Shown here piece by piece: positions 1-8,000 of a DNA stretch of 64,000 nucleotides. A program made the translations under genes and the position numbers. Positions within the stretch are counted from its first letter, which is position 1, and the number at the start of each line of letters is the position of its first letter. The notes beneath the pieces were generated by a model. The model had not been told where the DNA came from. It was given only the letters and a program-made list of their open reading frames with translations, and did not search any database. Origin of the DNA: Flavobacterium urocaniciphilum (GTDB lineage Bacteria > Bacteroidota > Bacteroidia > Flavobacteriales > Flavobacteriaceae); NCBI RefSeq assembly GCF_900110615.1, contig NZ_FOEI01000007.1, positions 1 to 64,000 on the forward strand, read 5' to 3'.

Positions 1-726
1 AAAGACGACTTTGCCTTTTCATACAACTTAGTAAAAAATGTTGGGTATTTTTCTAGTAACAGAGACGGAAACGATGATATTTACCAAGCAGACGCTGTTT
101 GTGGAGTAGATGCAACTATTTTAGTAAAAGATGCCGTTACAGGTAAATTATTATCGGATGCAACAGTTACTTGGGTAAACACTAAAGGAGTGGAGAAAGG
201 TAACCAAATGTCTAACGATATGGGAGAAGTTAAATTCGGAATCGCTTGTGAGGAAATTGCAAACTTTAACGGATCAAGATCGGGTTATGAGAACGGGACG
301 GTTTCTATGGAGAAATCTAAAAACGGACCAAAAACGATTGAGTTAAACTTAACACCAATTAAACCAATCATTACCGATAGAGAAGTAATCTTACAACCAA
401 TTTACTTTGAATACAACAAATCGAACATCACCGCACAAGGAGCTGCTGAGTTAGACAAGTTAGTTCAGGTAATGAACGAATACCCGAACATGGTAATCGA
501 TGCAAGATCACACACGGATAGTAGAGGAGCGGATAATTACAACATGAGATTATCAGACAGAAGAGCGAAATCTACCGTTCAATACATCATCTCAAAAGGT
601 ATTGCTAAAAACAGAATTACAGGTCAAGGAATGGGAGAAACACAACCAAAAGTGGCTTGTACAACTTGTACTGAAGAAGAACACGCTAAAAACAGACGTA
701 GTGAGTTCTTAATCATCAAGAAATAA
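1..726 (+). CDS. OmpA family protein with PD40-type repeats, 3' part only
   Basis: The reading frame is open from the first base, so this is the last 241 codons of a longer gene. The opening residues contain GYFSSNRDGNDDIYQ, the signature of a WD40-like/PD40 beta-propeller blade, followed by a carboxypeptidase-regulatory-like stretch (VKDAVTGKLLSDATVTW). The C-terminal third is an OmpA-type peptidoglycan-binding domain: FEYNKSNI, then SHTDSRGADNYN and LSDRRAKSTVQYI, with the Asp and Arg that bind diaminopimelate. Flavobacteria carry many such OmpA/PD40 proteins, often beside PorP/SprF-like genes, and they anchor outer-membrane complexes to peptidoglycan. The N-terminus, signal peptide and upstream partner lie outside the window. 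A GTG at 190 is internal to the frame, not a start. Confidence 0.9.
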   Translation, partial: KDDFAFSYNLVKNVGYFSSNRDGNDDIYQADAVCGVDATILVKDAVTGKLLSDATVTWVNTKGVEKGNQMSNDMGEVKFGIACEEIANFNGSRSGYENGTVSMEKSKNGPKTIELNLTPIKPIITDREVILQPIYFEYNKSNITAQGAAELDKLVQVMNEYPNMVIDARSHTDSRGADNYNMRLSDRRAKSTVQYIISKGIAKNRITGQGMGETQPKVACTTCTEEEHAKNRRSEFLIIKK

Positions 727-756
727 TCTAAAGATTATATAATATTAATTACAATA

Positions 757-789
757 AAAAAGAGCGCTTAAAGCGCTCTTTTTGTTTTT
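757..789. terminator. Bidirectional intrinsic terminator
   Basis: A perfect 7-bp stem (agagcgc/gcgctct, 761-767 and 773-779) with a 5-nt loop has an A run on its left and a T run on its right. It lies between the convergent OmpA and dus genes and can serve both. Confidence 0.85.
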
Positions 790-797
790 GTATGAAT

Positions 798-1745
798 TTA
801 TTTTTTAGATGAAAAGATTTCTTTTACAGCTTGTTCATAAGCTCTGCTATTTTGAGCTTTTTTAATTTTCTTATACGTTTTTTGAGTATCAGGAAAAGAT
901 TGTGAAAAGTATTCCCAAAAGCCTAACATTTTCATTCGAATTGGAGTTGGACCTTGTAAATAAGAATCGTATGCTTGATAAATTTCATCGTGAAAAGCAC
1001 TAAAAAGTTGCAATTTATCTTCAGGATATTCAGTTGTATTGTTTTTTATCATACTAGGTAAAAACGGATCGGCAATTAATCCTCTTCCAATCATAAAATG
1101 ATCAATACTTGGAAAGCGCTCTTGCATCGCTCTAAATTTTTCAACCGAGGTAATATCGCCATTATAGTACAATTTGTGCTTAGAAACATCTAAACAACGC
1201 TGAAACGAATCTAAATCGACACCGCCTTTATATAATTGTTTACCAATTCGAGCATGAATGGCGATGTTTTTAATCGGATATTTTTCTAAAATTGGAAAAA
1301 CGTCTAAAATTTCAGTCGGATTTTCATATCCCATTCTCATTTTCATCGAAACAATAATATTCGTTTCACTATGCGCTCGATCTAAAATGGTGTTAATTCT
1401 TTCAGTATTACTAATTAATCCTGAACCCATGCCGCATTTGGCCACCATTGGATACGGACAACCTAAATTCCAGTTCAATTCTTTATACCCTAACGATTGT
1501 ACATATTTTGCTACAAATAAAAATTCATCAGCATCATTTGTAATAACCTGAGGAATAACTTCTAAAGTAGTATTGTTTTCTGGAAGAATATCGCGTTCGT
1601 AAGAAGCTTTAATTTCCAATTTACCATTCAGCCTAATGTAAGGTGAATAGTAGGTATCAATGCCACCAAAATGTTTGTGAAACGCATTTCGGAATCTGAA
1701 ATCGGTAAATCCTTGTAGAGGTGAAGATAATAAAGTAAGACTCAT
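798..1745 (-). CDS. tRNA-dihydrouridine synthase (Dus family)
   Basis: This is an FMN-dependent enzyme that reduces uridine to dihydrouridine in tRNA D-loops. The 315 residues match the usual bacterial Dus length. Visible motifs, in order: SPLQGFTD near the N-terminus (FMN site), NWNLGCPYPMVAKCGMGSGL with the catalytic Cys96, MKMRMG, IHARIGKQLYKGGVD, YYNGDI and MIGRGLIADPFL (phosphate binding). The fold and motifs are clear; which U position it modifies cannot be told from sequence, so no DusA/B/C letter is given. It lies 9 bp downstream of queD on the same strand, and the two probably form one transcript of tRNA-modification genes. Confidence 0.92.
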   Translation of the reverse strand: MSLTLLSSPLQGFTDFRFRNAFHKHFGGIDTYYSPYIRLNGKLEIKASYERDILPENNTTLEVIPQVITNDADEFLFVAKYVQSLGYKELNWNLGCPYPMVAKCGMGSGLISNTERINTILDRAHSETNIIVSMKMRMGYENPTEILDVFPILEKYPIKNIAIHARIGKQLYKGGVDLDSFQRCLDVSKHKLYYNGDITSVEKFRAMQERFPSIDHFMIGRGLIADPFLPSMIKNNTTEYPEDKLQLFSAFHDEIYQAYDSYLQGPTPIRMKMLGFWEYFSQSFPDTQKTYKKIKKAQNSRAYEQAVKEIFSSKK

Positions 1746-1754
1746 TATGGACGA

Positions 1755-2207
1755 CTACAGATTATCTGAAGCAAACCACTCAGCAAAAGAAGTTTCCGTT
1801 TCTTGAAGACGTAAAGAATGCAATTGAATGTCTTTAGGTAAACGTGCCATAATTTTTTCAGCAAAATCGATAACCATGTTTTCACTAGTAGGTTGATAAT
1901 CTACTAAAATTACGTGATGACCACGGTCTTTCAATTCTTTTGCTAATTCAATATGAGGTGTGTTTTTATTGAATACTGTAGCATGATCAAAAACATCTAC
2001 AATATCTTCTTTAACAATTTTCTTTAAATCAGAAAAATCAATTACCATTCCGTATTTCACATTATTAGTGTCTGAAATAGGTTCACCAATAACTGTAACC
2101 GAAAGTTTATAACTATGTCCGTGAACATTTTTACATTTTCCATCATAGCCATAAAGTGCATGACCTGTTTCGAAATTAAATTGCTTGGTAATTCTAATTT
2201 TACTCAT
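1755..2207 (-). CDS. queD: 6-carboxytetrahydropterin synthase (QueD/PTPS family)
   Basis: It converts 7,8-dihydroneopterin triphosphate to 6-carboxytetrahydropterin, the second step towards queuosine and preQ0. The protein shows the PTPS zinc and active-site signatures: FETGH, CKNVHGHSY (catalytic Cys and two His ligands), MVIDFSDLK, FDHATVFN, PTSENMVIDFAEKI and ETETSFAEW. Length is 150 residues from the ATG at 2207. The frame can be extended to a TTG at 2228, but that codon overlaps the -7 element of the likely promoter (2226-2233), so the ATG is preferred. It is probably transcribed with dus. A pyruvoyl-tetrahydropterin-synthase-like side role cannot be excluded. Confidence 0.92.
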   Translation of the reverse strand: MSKIRITKQFNFETGHALYGYDGKCKNVHGHSYKLSVTVIGEPISDTNNVKYGMVIDFSDLKKIVKEDIVDVFDHATVFNKNTPHIELAKELKDRGHHVILVDYQPTSENMVIDFAEKIMARLPKDIQLHSLRLQETETSFAEWFASDNL

Positions 2208-2225
2208 TGTCTGATTATTGAAATG

Positions 2226-2253
2226 CAAAATTACGAAAATAACACGAGTTCAA
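2226..2253 (-). promoter_or_regulatory. Bacteroidota-type promoter for queD-dus
   Basis: Read on the minus strand, TAATTTTG (2233-2226) fits the -7 consensus TAnnTTTG, and a TTG (2253-2251) lies 17 bp upstream. Transcription would start about 12 nt before the queD ATG. Confidence 0.55.
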
Positions 2254-2298
2254 TATAAAAATCTTAGCATTGTTTTTTATTTGAATTTTAAATGATTA

Positions 2299-2409
2299 GC
2301 CACGAATTCACGAATTTAAAAATATCAATATTTTGAGATTAGTTTCGTTAAAGACGAAATTCGAATTAAATCGAAACAGTAACATTTTAAAAATTTGTGA
2401 ATTCGTGGC
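2299..2409. repeat. Structured intergenic inverted repeat, about 111 bp
   Basis: The left arm begins GCCACGAATTCACGAATT at 2299. The right arm ends AATTTGTGAATTCGTGGC at 2409. They are reverse complements over 18 bp with one mismatch, and A/T-rich sequence extends the pairing inwards. A second hairpin (tttcgt 2343-2348 / acgaaa 2354-2359) sits between the arms. The element lies between the divergent queD and oxygenase genes, just upstream of the latter's promoter. It has no coding potential and looks like a dispersed intergenic repeat or MITE-like element. Confidence 0.7.
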
Positions 2410-2425
2410 GTTTCAATTTTTAAAA

Positions 2426-2459
2426 TTGATTTTATCTTCAATTAATTACTATATCTTTG
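2426..2459 (+). promoter_or_regulatory. Bacteroidota-type promoter for the 2OG oxygenase
   Basis: TATCTTTG (2452-2459) fits TAnnTTTG, with a TTG (2426-2428) 23 bp upstream. The ATG at 2478 follows after 18 bp. Confidence 0.6.
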
Positions 2460-2477
2460 CTTTAAATATACAAATCC

Positions 2478-3080
2478 ATGGAATTGAATCCACTTTACGA
2501 AACGATAATCGACGATTTATTAGAAAATCAATACGCGGTTTGTGATGCTTTTTTTTCGGAAGAAGCCGTGCAAATTATGCGTGCCGAATTGGAACAAAAA
2601 TTCGAAACTTCAGAATTTAAAAAGTCGGCAATTGGTAAGAATTCGGATGAAATTGTAAAAGAAGAAATTCGCGGCGATTATATTTTTTGGTTGGATGAAG
2701 AAGAAAAAAATGTAGCATCAGAAACCTTTTTCAATCAAATTAATGACTTTGTAGCGTATATCAATGCGACATGTTATTTAGGAATTTCGAACAAAGAATT
2801 CCATTACGCTATTTATCCTGAAGGAACATTTTATAAACGTCATTTAGATGTTTTTAAAAACGATACGCGAAGAAAATTATCAATCGTTTGTTATTTGAAT
2901 GATGAAAATTGGCAACCTGAATATGGTGGCGAATTAGTCATTTACAAACCTGAAGAAGATATTACAATTTACCCGTTAAAAGGTAGAGTTGTTATTTTTG
3001 AAAGTCAAATTTTAGAACACGAAGTCAAACCCGTTCAAAGAAAAAGATACAGTATTACCGGTTGGTTGAAAACGAGTTAA
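2478..3080 (+). CDS. 2-oxoglutarate/Fe(II)-dependent prolyl-4-hydroxylase-like oxygenase
   Basis: The 200-residue protein carries the double-stranded beta-helix signature of 2OG-Fe(II) oxygenases. His122 and Asp124 (KRHLDVF) and His181 (ILEHEVKP) form the iron triad, and an Arg in QRKRYSITGWLK near 190 binds the 2-oxoglutarate carboxylate. The arrangement HLD - RRKLSIVCYLN - YGGEL - GRVVIFES - EHEVKPV - RYSITGW resembles the PHD2/EGLN-like bacterial prolyl hydroxylases. The Pseudomonas member of that group hydroxylates a proline of EF-Tu. That substrate is an inference here. The gene is monocistronic with its own promoter; the next gene is convergent and only 3 bp away. Confidence 0.88.
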   Translation: MELNPLYETIIDDLLENQYAVCDAFFSEEAVQIMRAELEQKFETSEFKKSAIGKNSDEIVKEEIRGDYIFWLDEEEKNVASETFFNQINDFVAYINATCYLGISNKEFHYAIYPEGTFYKRHLDVFKNDTRRKLSIVCYLNDENWQPEYGGELVIYKPEEDITIYPLKGRVVIFESQILEHEVKPVQRKRYSITGWLKTS

Positions 3081-3083
3081 GAA

Positions 3084-3644
3084 TTACTTTTTCAATATAA
3101 TATTGTCACATTCATAACTCAATTTTACTAATTCTAAAGATTTGTTATATTCAGCATTAATATTTGGGTTGTTTTCATTTGAAGTTAAATCAAAATGGTC
3201 AAATGATTTTTTTAATTGATTGCTATTAGAAATAAAATAAAAAGTGGAAAACTCAGAATGACTAATTGAAATAAAATCACTTTTTTCAGTTTGATAATTT
3301 TTGACATTTTCATCTTTTATAATATCAATTTTTGATGAATAATTAGCGAAAATATCAAATGAAATTTTAGTTTTTTCAGTTCTACATTTACTGATTTTTT
3401 GGTAATAACTTTCGTCTTTTTCTTTCCAAAAAATATAAATATGAGAAGTTTCTAAATCACAATCTAAATCTTCCAGATTCGTTAGCAATTTGCATCCATT
3501 ACAATATTTTTCTAAAATAAAAAATTCCTCAATCTTACTTTCTTTAAATATCTTAATTTGATTAGTAACAATTGAGTCAGCAATACTATTTTGTGCTGAA
3601 ATTAGATTAATTGAAAATAAAAATAGTAGAATTAGATTTTTCAT
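3084..3644 (-). CDS. Small secreted protein of unknown function
   Basis: The 186-residue protein begins with a typical Sec signal peptide (MKNLILLFLFSINLISAQ, cleavage after AQ). The mature part is rich in Lys, Glu, Ser and aromatic residues. It contains several cysteines, including an YCNGC motif near residue 48-52, which could form disulfides or bind a metal. I recognise no family. It starts a few bases after a 13-codon remnant that repeats the 3' end of the enoyl-CoA hydratase gene (see the direct repeat at 3649-3669). It resembles its upstream neighbour in size and signal peptide but not clearly in sequence. Confidence 0.7.
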   Translation of the reverse strand: MKNLILLFLFSINLISAQNSIADSIVTNQIKIFKESKIEEFFILEKYCNGCKLLTNLEDLDCDLETSHIYIFWKEKDESYYQKISKCRTEKTKISFDIFANYSSKIDIIKDENVKNYQTEKSDFISISHSEFSTFYFISNSNQLKKSFDHFDLTSNENNPNINAEYNKSLELVKLSYECDNIILKK

Positions 3645-3648
3645 TTGA

Positions 3649-3669
3649 TTATTTCTTAAAAGCTTCCAA
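3649..3669. repeat. 21-bp direct repeat, copy 1 (remnant of hydratase 3' end)
   Basis: Identical over 21 bp to 4270-4290, which is the last six codons plus stop of the enoyl-CoA hydratase (Leu-Glu-Ala-Phe-Lys-Lys-stop on the minus strand). Here it follows an unrelated open stretch of a dozen codons. The two copies bracket the gene at 3699-4262, suggesting that the segment was inserted or duplicated. Confidence 0.85.
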
Positions 3670-3687
3670 CTTGCTTAGCAAAGTTGG
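3657..3687 (-). terminator. Possible terminator hairpin after the 3699-4262 gene
   Basis: The arms ccaactt (3666-3672) and aagttgg (3681-3687) pair with further internal gc pairs. On the minus strand they are followed by a short T-rich tract. The hairpin overlaps the direct repeat, and the T run is short, so termination may be weak. Confidence 0.4.
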
Positions 3688-3698
3688 TTTAGAACGAT

Positions 3699-4262
3699 TT
3701 AGAATTCAGTTTTCTTGATAAATTCAATTCCTTTTTCAAATGTATATTTAAATTCATAAAAATATCTCGTTTCCTTTTTAATTGAATTTTTGAAATCTAA
3801 TTTTTCAAATTCTACTGGAATAAATATTTTTGCTTCATCTTTAGCTCGTTTTCCTAATAATTCAATAAAATTCAAACTCAACCATTTATCTATAGGGGAT
3901 TTAATATCCATAAAATGAAATATATCTCTGTGAAGGATATTTGCTTTTTCTTTGCCAACAATTTCATGAAAATTAAAACTTAAATTGGAGTAAATTTTTG
4001 AATTTTTGAACTCTACTCGAAAAGGTGTGTTTATTTGAGATGTTGATAATATTCGATTACCTAAAATCCCAGTTGAAGTTTTATCTGGAATTTCCTGATT
4101 GAAATCAATATTTACAAAAAGTGTATCATTTTTAATTTCTTTTTGGAAGTCACTTATTATGATTTCATAAATTATCTTTTTGTTTTTATTCCAATCAATA
4201 CTGTCTTGTGAAAAGACAAGATTTATAGATAAAAACGCTAAAAATAAAATTACTTTTTTCAT
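3699..4262 (-). CDS. Small secreted protein of unknown function
   Basis: The 187-residue protein has a clear signal peptide (MKKVILFLAFLSINLVFSQ). The mature chain is beta-rich and charged, with no cysteine pair or motif that I recognise. It starts 7 bp after the hydratase stop codon and is probably co-transcribed with it. The gene is flanked by the two copies of a 21-bp direct repeat, so it may have been acquired as a unit. Lipid-free periplasmic or secreted localisation is inferred from the signal peptide; there is no lipobox and no T9SS C-terminal domain. Confidence 0.7.
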   Translation of the reverse strand: MKKVILFLAFLSINLVFSQDSIDWNKNKKIIYEIIISDFQKEIKNDTLFVNIDFNQEIPDKTSTGILGNRILSTSQINTPFRVEFKNSKIYSNLSFNFHEIVGKEKANILHRDIFHFMDIKSPIDKWLSLNFIELLGKRAKDEAKIFIPVEFEKLDFKNSIKKETRYFYEFKYTFEKGIEFIKKTEF

Positions 4263-4269
4263 TTAAGTT

Positions 4270-4290
4270 TTATTTCTTAAAAGCTTCCAA
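4270..4290. repeat. 21-bp direct repeat, copy 2 (within hydratase gene end)
   Basis: Parent copy of the repeat at 3649-3669. It covers the stop codon and last six codons of the enoyl-CoA hydratase gene. Confidence 0.85.
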
Positions 4291-5016
4291 AGCCTTTTTT
4301 GTAAAATCGCTCAATACCAATTTTCCAGAAATTTCAGCACGTTCGTATAATAAAGTGCTCCAATGTGAAGTATTTTGCCATAATACTTGTTTCATGTCGG
4401 CTAATGCTTCTGGGTTGTAGCTCGCTAATTGTGTAGCGAATTTTTCCACTTCAGCGTCTAATTCTTCCGGTTGTAAAAATTTAGCGTATAAACCTTTTTC
4501 AAAAGCCCATTGTGCGGGTTTCCATTCGTTTCCGGCTAAGGTTAATTCGCTCATAGCGGTTTGTCCAATTTTTCGACTAACCGCTGGTTCAATTACAAAT
4601 GGTCCAATTCCGATAGTTAATTCAGAAAGTTTTACATCGGCTTTAGTACTTGCAATGGCATAATCGCAGGCAGAAACAATTCCAACACCGCCACCAACAG
4701 CTTTTCCTTGAACTTTTCCAACAATTAATTTCGAACAGTTACGCATTGCATTAATTACATTTGCAAAACCAGAGAAAAATTGTTTTCCATCGGTTAAATT
4801 ATCAATCTGAAGTAACTCGTCAAAAGAAGCGCCTGCACAAAACGTATTGCCTTCACTTTGTAACACAATAATAGTAGCGTTTTCGTTTTGATCTAAATCC
4901 TGAATTGTTTCCACTAACTGTTGTAATTGTGTACTCGGAAATGAGTTTCCTGCAGGATGAAAAAAAGTGATGTATCCAATATTGTTTTTTACTTCTTGTT
5001 TTACAAAAGCTGTCAT
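4270..5016 (-). CDS. Enoyl-CoA hydratase/isomerase family protein
   Basis: The 248-residue protein has the crotonase fold: FHPAGNSFPS, then EGNTFCAGASFDEL (first oxyanion-hole strand), GKAVGGGVGIVSACDYAIAS (second oxyanion-hole glycines) and KLSELTIGIGPFVIEPAV (catalytic Glu region and IG-xGP motif). Family members hydrate enoyl-CoA esters in beta-oxidation or branched-chain amino acid breakdown. The FVIEPAVSRKIG stretch resembles methylglutaconyl-CoA hydratases of leucine degradation, but no partner genes of that pathway are adjacent, so the exact substrate is open. The gene is followed at once by two small secreted-protein genes that show no functional link. Confidence 0.88.
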   Translation of the reverse strand: MTAFVKQEVKNNIGYITFFHPAGNSFPSTQLQQLVETIQDLDQNENATIIVLQSEGNTFCAGASFDELLQIDNLTDGKQFFSGFANVINAMRNCSKLIVGKVQGKAVGGGVGIVSACDYAIASTKADVKLSELTIGIGPFVIEPAVSRKIGQTAMSELTLAGNEWKPAQWAFEKGLYAKFLQPEELDAEVEKFATQLASYNPEALADMKQVLWQNTSHWSTLLYERAEISGKLVLSDFTKKALEAFKK

Positions 5017-5021
5017 TGTTA

Positions 5022-5070
5022 AAAAAATTTAACCGCAGATTAGTAGAATTTATCTCTGTTAAACTGCGGT
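5022..5070 (-). terminator. Hairpin terminator after the T9SS cargo gene
   Basis: On the minus strand the stem accgcag/ctgcggt (5070-5064 and 5038-5032) encloses a 25-nt loop and is followed by taaattttttt. It lies between the cargo gene stop (5091) and the hydratase start (5016). The long loop makes it imperfect. Confidence 0.5.
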
Positions 5071-5090
5071 AGGTTTTAGTTGTAATTAAA

Positions 5091-8000
5091 TTATCTTTTA
5101 AGTGTAAAGTGTGATCTAAATTCTTTAGTAACGCCGTTTTCTTTGTATTCTATTTTAAACCAATAATCGGTAGATGGTACTAAATTTCCATTATACGTTC
5201 CGTCCCAACCACCACTGTAAGGATTAATTTGTTTCATTAATTTTCCATATCGGTCGAAAATAAAAATTTTAGCTTCAAAATCTAATGTTAAACCAGTAAT
5301 GTTCCAAATATCATTGTATCCATCGCCATTTGGTGTGAAATAATTCGGATAAGAAATTGTAGTAATTTCATTAGAGATTAATTCTCCACATCCGTTTTTA
5401 TCTCTCGCGATAATTGTATACACGCCATTTGGTAAATTCGTAAAGATTGGACTGTCTTGCCAAAAAAATCCGTCTAAACTATATTCGTAATCTCCAAATC
5501 CTCCAATAACGATAGCTTCAATTGTAGCTAATCCAGTAGAAAAAATTTCTGAAACTAATTCAGCCTCTACAGATTCAGGCGCAGAAGAAATATTAACTTG
5601 AATCTCATCTTCTTTAACACATCCTGTAACTGTATTGGTAACCGTAACTTTATATAAACCAGTTTGTGATATATCATAAATTGGACTTTCTAATCCGCCA
5701 ATTGTATCCGGATTGGTTGGTGTCCAAACATAAGTATATGTTCCAGGAGTTAGTGGAGTTGCATTAACTATATAGTTGCCATTTCCGGTTCCAGGTTCTA
5801 CACACAAAGTATAAAAATTCAAAATATTTACATCTGGTAATGGATTAACTTTTAAAGTTACATAAGGTCCTAATCCTACACATGCATTATTGATGTTGCT
5901 GTCAATACGAACCCAAATGGTTTGAAGATTTGGTGTGATGTTTCTATAACCATCAGGATCTGTTGTGTCAATTGGGTTTATTTCCGCTAAAGCATCGGTT
6001 TGACTTTCGTAATACGTAACAATTAAGTTTGTGCTACTTGGAAATACAGATAAAATTCCATTTACGGGATCATTTGTAGCGATGTTTAAATCGAAATAAT
6101 CAATTCCATCATCATCTGGATCTGAAGCGTCTATATAATCATCACATTGTTCTAATATATAAGGTACAAATGTGCTTGGTATTTGAGTTACAGAAACCAC
6201 TAAATTTACTTTTGAAACTCTTACACATCCATTTTCATTTTCAACTCTCGACCAAACTACACTTCCATTAGCAGCATTATAACTTGTATCATTAGTAAAT
6301 GGAGCAATATCATTTAAAGCATTTGCTTGTGATGCATAATATTTGAACGTTAAATTGGTTTGAGTTGAAATTAATCCATTTGCTTCCGTTAAATTGAAAT
6401 CAGTTACGGCATCGGTATCATCATCGCATTGATAAAGCGTAATTTCGTCATCAATTGTTGGTAATGGAGTAACTACAACATTAAAACTTGTAGTGTTGAA
6501 ACAGTTAGTTAACGTGTTTAAAATTCTCACATAGATTAATCTATTTGAACCAGTATAATTAGAAATAGCATTTGTTCCTAAAAGTGCATCACTTTCTAAT
6601 AAATGGAATGTTACGCTTAAATCGGTTTGACTATTTAATATTTCGTTGATTTTTAAGGCTAAGTTGAAAGTTGTTTGTCCGTTGGTGTCGTTTCCATCAC
6701 TTCCATTATCACAAACTTTAAAATCTGTGATAGGTAATATTGTTGGTAAATCATAATTGGTTACCACTACATTTGAAGATAAAGGTGGACAAACCCCATT
6801 TGCAGGTATAGTATATGTATAGGTTCCACTAGCATCTACCGCTGGATTGAAAACTCCAGTTCCACTGGCTAAAGCAGGCGACCAAGTTCCACCAACTGTA
6901 ACACCTGTTCCTAATAAAGCAAACAAATCAAAAGGCGCAGCGTTTTTACAAGTATTTTTTGTGGTATTAGTACCGGCATTATTAGCTTGTGCTACCGTAA
7001 CATTTACTTTTACACTTAAAAATGTCAAAGATGTGTTACAGGTTTTTGTAAAAGAATAAATATATTCTCCAGGAATATTGATGGCAGGATCAAAAATATC
7101 ACCATTTAATGGAGCGCCACCTGCTGGAGGAGTCCATGTTCCGCCAGGACCTGGATTACCAATAATGGCATCAAATAAATTGGTTGTTGTTGAAGAACAA
7201 ACTGTTACTGGGGTGTCTTGTGGAGCACTTCCAAATCCTGAATAATAACCAGCATATCCTGCAGCACCACTTGCTCCAAATACTCCAACAGCTAAAGGCC
7301 CAGTTGAAACAACATTTACATTGCCTGTATAACCAGAAATTCTATACGTTACCCAATCTGTATTTCCTAAAACAGTTTGTGCTAGCGATGTACTAATAGG
7401 ATTTCCATTAACCGTTATCGTTGCATTTGAATAGGTTAAAATCATTAAATCGGCATTGTAAAAAGTATTTCCGATTTGATTTATAGCAGGAATATATACT
7501 GAATTTTGAAAGAAACAACTTAAAGGTGGTATAAAGTTTAAACCAGAAGTTGGAGTTGAGTCATCTCCACCAATTAATTGATACGCAAAAACAGGTTTTG
7601 ATGATTTTACATAAATATTTCTATTATTAGTTCCTTGAAATTGTGAATTCGGAACTAAATAATATTCACCAGCATTTAAAACTGTTGAAGCAACAGTACT
7701 TCCATTAACAAAAATTTCTGTATTGTCTGAATCGGCAATAATTAAAGGCGATTCCATTTCAGGTAAACCATTTCCTTCAATAAAAATATATTCTGTTCCT
7801 ATTTGTGATGATGCAACAATCTGATCTAAAGTAAAATCCGATCCATTATTCGAAACACCTCCTGTAGCATTACCGGTATTTACAGCAACTGGTTTTGTAG
7901 CTGTTAATGAGGCGCCAATGAAGCCATAATAATTACTAGGAACGTCAGTGTAACCCGAGAAAACAATTGTTTGTCCTTGGTTTAAAGTAAAGGTTTGTGT

